Below are positions 5,827 to 6,406 of a stretch of 6,406 nt of DNA, one piece after another. A program made the translations under genes and the position numbers. Under the pieces are notes generated by a model. It was given only the letters and a program-made list of their open reading frames with translations, searched no databases and was not told where the DNA came from. The DNA is from Candidatus Hydrogenedentota bacterium (GTDB taxonomy: Bacteria; Hydrogenedentota; Hydrogenedentia; Hydrogenedentales; SLHB01). Location: NCBI GenBank assembly GCA_003557825.1, contig PWNM01000236.1, positions 1 to 6,406 of the forward strand. Direction: 5' to 3'. The stretch's first letter is position 1, and every line of letters starts with the position of its first letter.

Positions 5827-6406
5827 ATGTCTATGCATCGATTTTTCATCATTGGCCTTTTCATACTGACGGCGGCCCTGCGCGCAGACGGTGAGATGAC
5901 CGTATATCTGGGCGAGGAGGTGTCGTCTCTCGAACGGGACGCCGCCATCGAGCTGAGCCGGTTGTGGTATGCCGCGTCGGGCGCGACACTGCCCATCGAG
6001 CAAACCGCCGCATTGCCGTCAAACGCCGAGGGCTTTGTGTTGGGAACGCCGGCGTCCCTGCCCCGAATGGGCGAGGCGTGGCCCTTTGACGCGGACGAAC
6101 CGGAGCACGACGGCTATATCCTGGCTCCGTTGCGGGAGGACACGCCGCTTCTTGTGGTGGCGGCCCCCACGGCCAGGGGCATGCAGAACGGCGTCTACGG
6201 CCTTCTCGAACAGTTGGGGTTTGGGTTCTATCCCGGCGGCGAACGCATACCCCACCAAGCGCCGGACCTAACGGCCCTGGGAAAGTTGCCCGCGTCGTAC
6301 ACGCCGGCCTTTGCGGTTCGCGGCGGGCTGCCCTGGCACAGCTACCTGAACGGTCCCACAGGATGGGAACTCGACGATTACAAGGACTACATTGATCAGC
6401 TCGCCC
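5827..6406 (+). CDS. Secreted glycosidase-like protein, N-terminal part (cut by window end)
   Basis: An open frame of 193 codons running off the right edge. Residues 1-20 (MSMHRFFIIGLFILTAALRA) look like a signal peptide, with cleavage probably near A20, so the protein is exported. The next 150 residues follow the layout of the alpha/beta domain that precedes the catalytic barrel in GH20, GH67 and DUF4838-type proteins. The parts are a helix with ERDAAIELSRLWYAASGATLPI spread over 36-57, a strand FVLGTP (70-75), a DGYILAPL strand (95-102), LLVVAAP (108-114) and then GMQNGVYGLLEQLGFGFYPG (118-137). AFAVRGGLPWHSYLNG (161-176) then looks like the entry to a barrel. A role in polysaccharide or glycoconjugate breakdown is inferred; substrate and catalytic residues are out of view. 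The ribosome binding site is weak (GTGGGGA, 5816-5821), and an ATG two codons later at 5833 is an alternative start. Confidence 0.75.
   Translation, partial: MSMHRFFIIGLFILTAALRADGEMTVYLGEEVSSLERDAAIELSRLWYAASGATLPIEQTAALPSNAEGFVLGTPASLPRMGEAWPFDADEPEHDGYILAPLREDTPLLVVAAPTARGMQNGVYGLLEQLGFGFYPGGERIPHQAPDLTALGKLPASYTPAFAVRGGLPWHSYLNGPTGWELDDYKDYIDQLA

Noticed and set aside
5158..6003. Minus-strand reading frame of 281 codons across higA and its flanks
   Set aside because: It runs antisense through higA, both repeats and the signal peptide of the last gene, with no domain pattern and no supporting ribosome binding site that I can see.

Overview
The window looks like part of a chromosome from a bacterium of the PVC/Planctomycetes-like world, possibly Candidatus Hydrogenedentes. 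The lineage is an inference. It rests on the processing-associated H-X-DG type of prepilin present in two tandem copies, on a membrane-anchored protein of a style common in those phyla, and on a secreted protein resembling polysaccharide-degrading enzymes of such organisms. The DNA is moderately GC-rich, and every gene I can support lies on the + strand. The left edge is non-coding and the right edge cuts a gene.

Layout. Bases 1-155 are the leader of the first prepilin gene (156-1253). That gene is followed by a perfect GC-rich hairpin (1346-1374). A second leader then precedes a paralogous prepilin (1537-2676), which ends at a strong intrinsic terminator (2708-2747). The two leaders share an ungapped 34-bp element in which all seven mismatches are transitions. 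The two coding regions share a nearly identical block over codons 17-71, flanked by clearly more diverged sequence. A good sigma-70-type promoter (2790-2818) then drives metF (2873-3775, GTG start), which encodes methylenetetrahydrofolate reductase. Next comes an unrecognised 463-residue membrane-anchored protein (3886-5277).

At 5294-5734 there is a small accessory patch. It holds two identical 29-bp direct repeats, each 13-16 nt after a stop codon, with a HigA-type antitoxin gene (5375-5692) between them. Directly after the first repeat, and ending just before higA, is a 13-codon tail that looks like the C-terminus of a HigB toxin. The toxin therefore appears to have been lost while its antitoxin survives. 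The window ends in the 5' part (193 codons) of a secreted protein whose N-terminal pattern resembles the domain preceding the catalytic barrel in GH20/GH67-like glycosidases and DUF4838 proteins.

The genes do not form one pathway. The prepilins are surface or secretion-related, metF is one-carbon metabolism, the higA patch is a decayed toxin-antitoxin module, and the last gene is probably for carbohydrate breakdown. I found no RNA genes, CRISPR array or intact mobile element. The most unusual material is the gene-conversion-like block and paired leader element of the prepilins, and the repeat/higB-scar/higA arrangement. I do not see convincing evidence of a wholly new multi-gene system.
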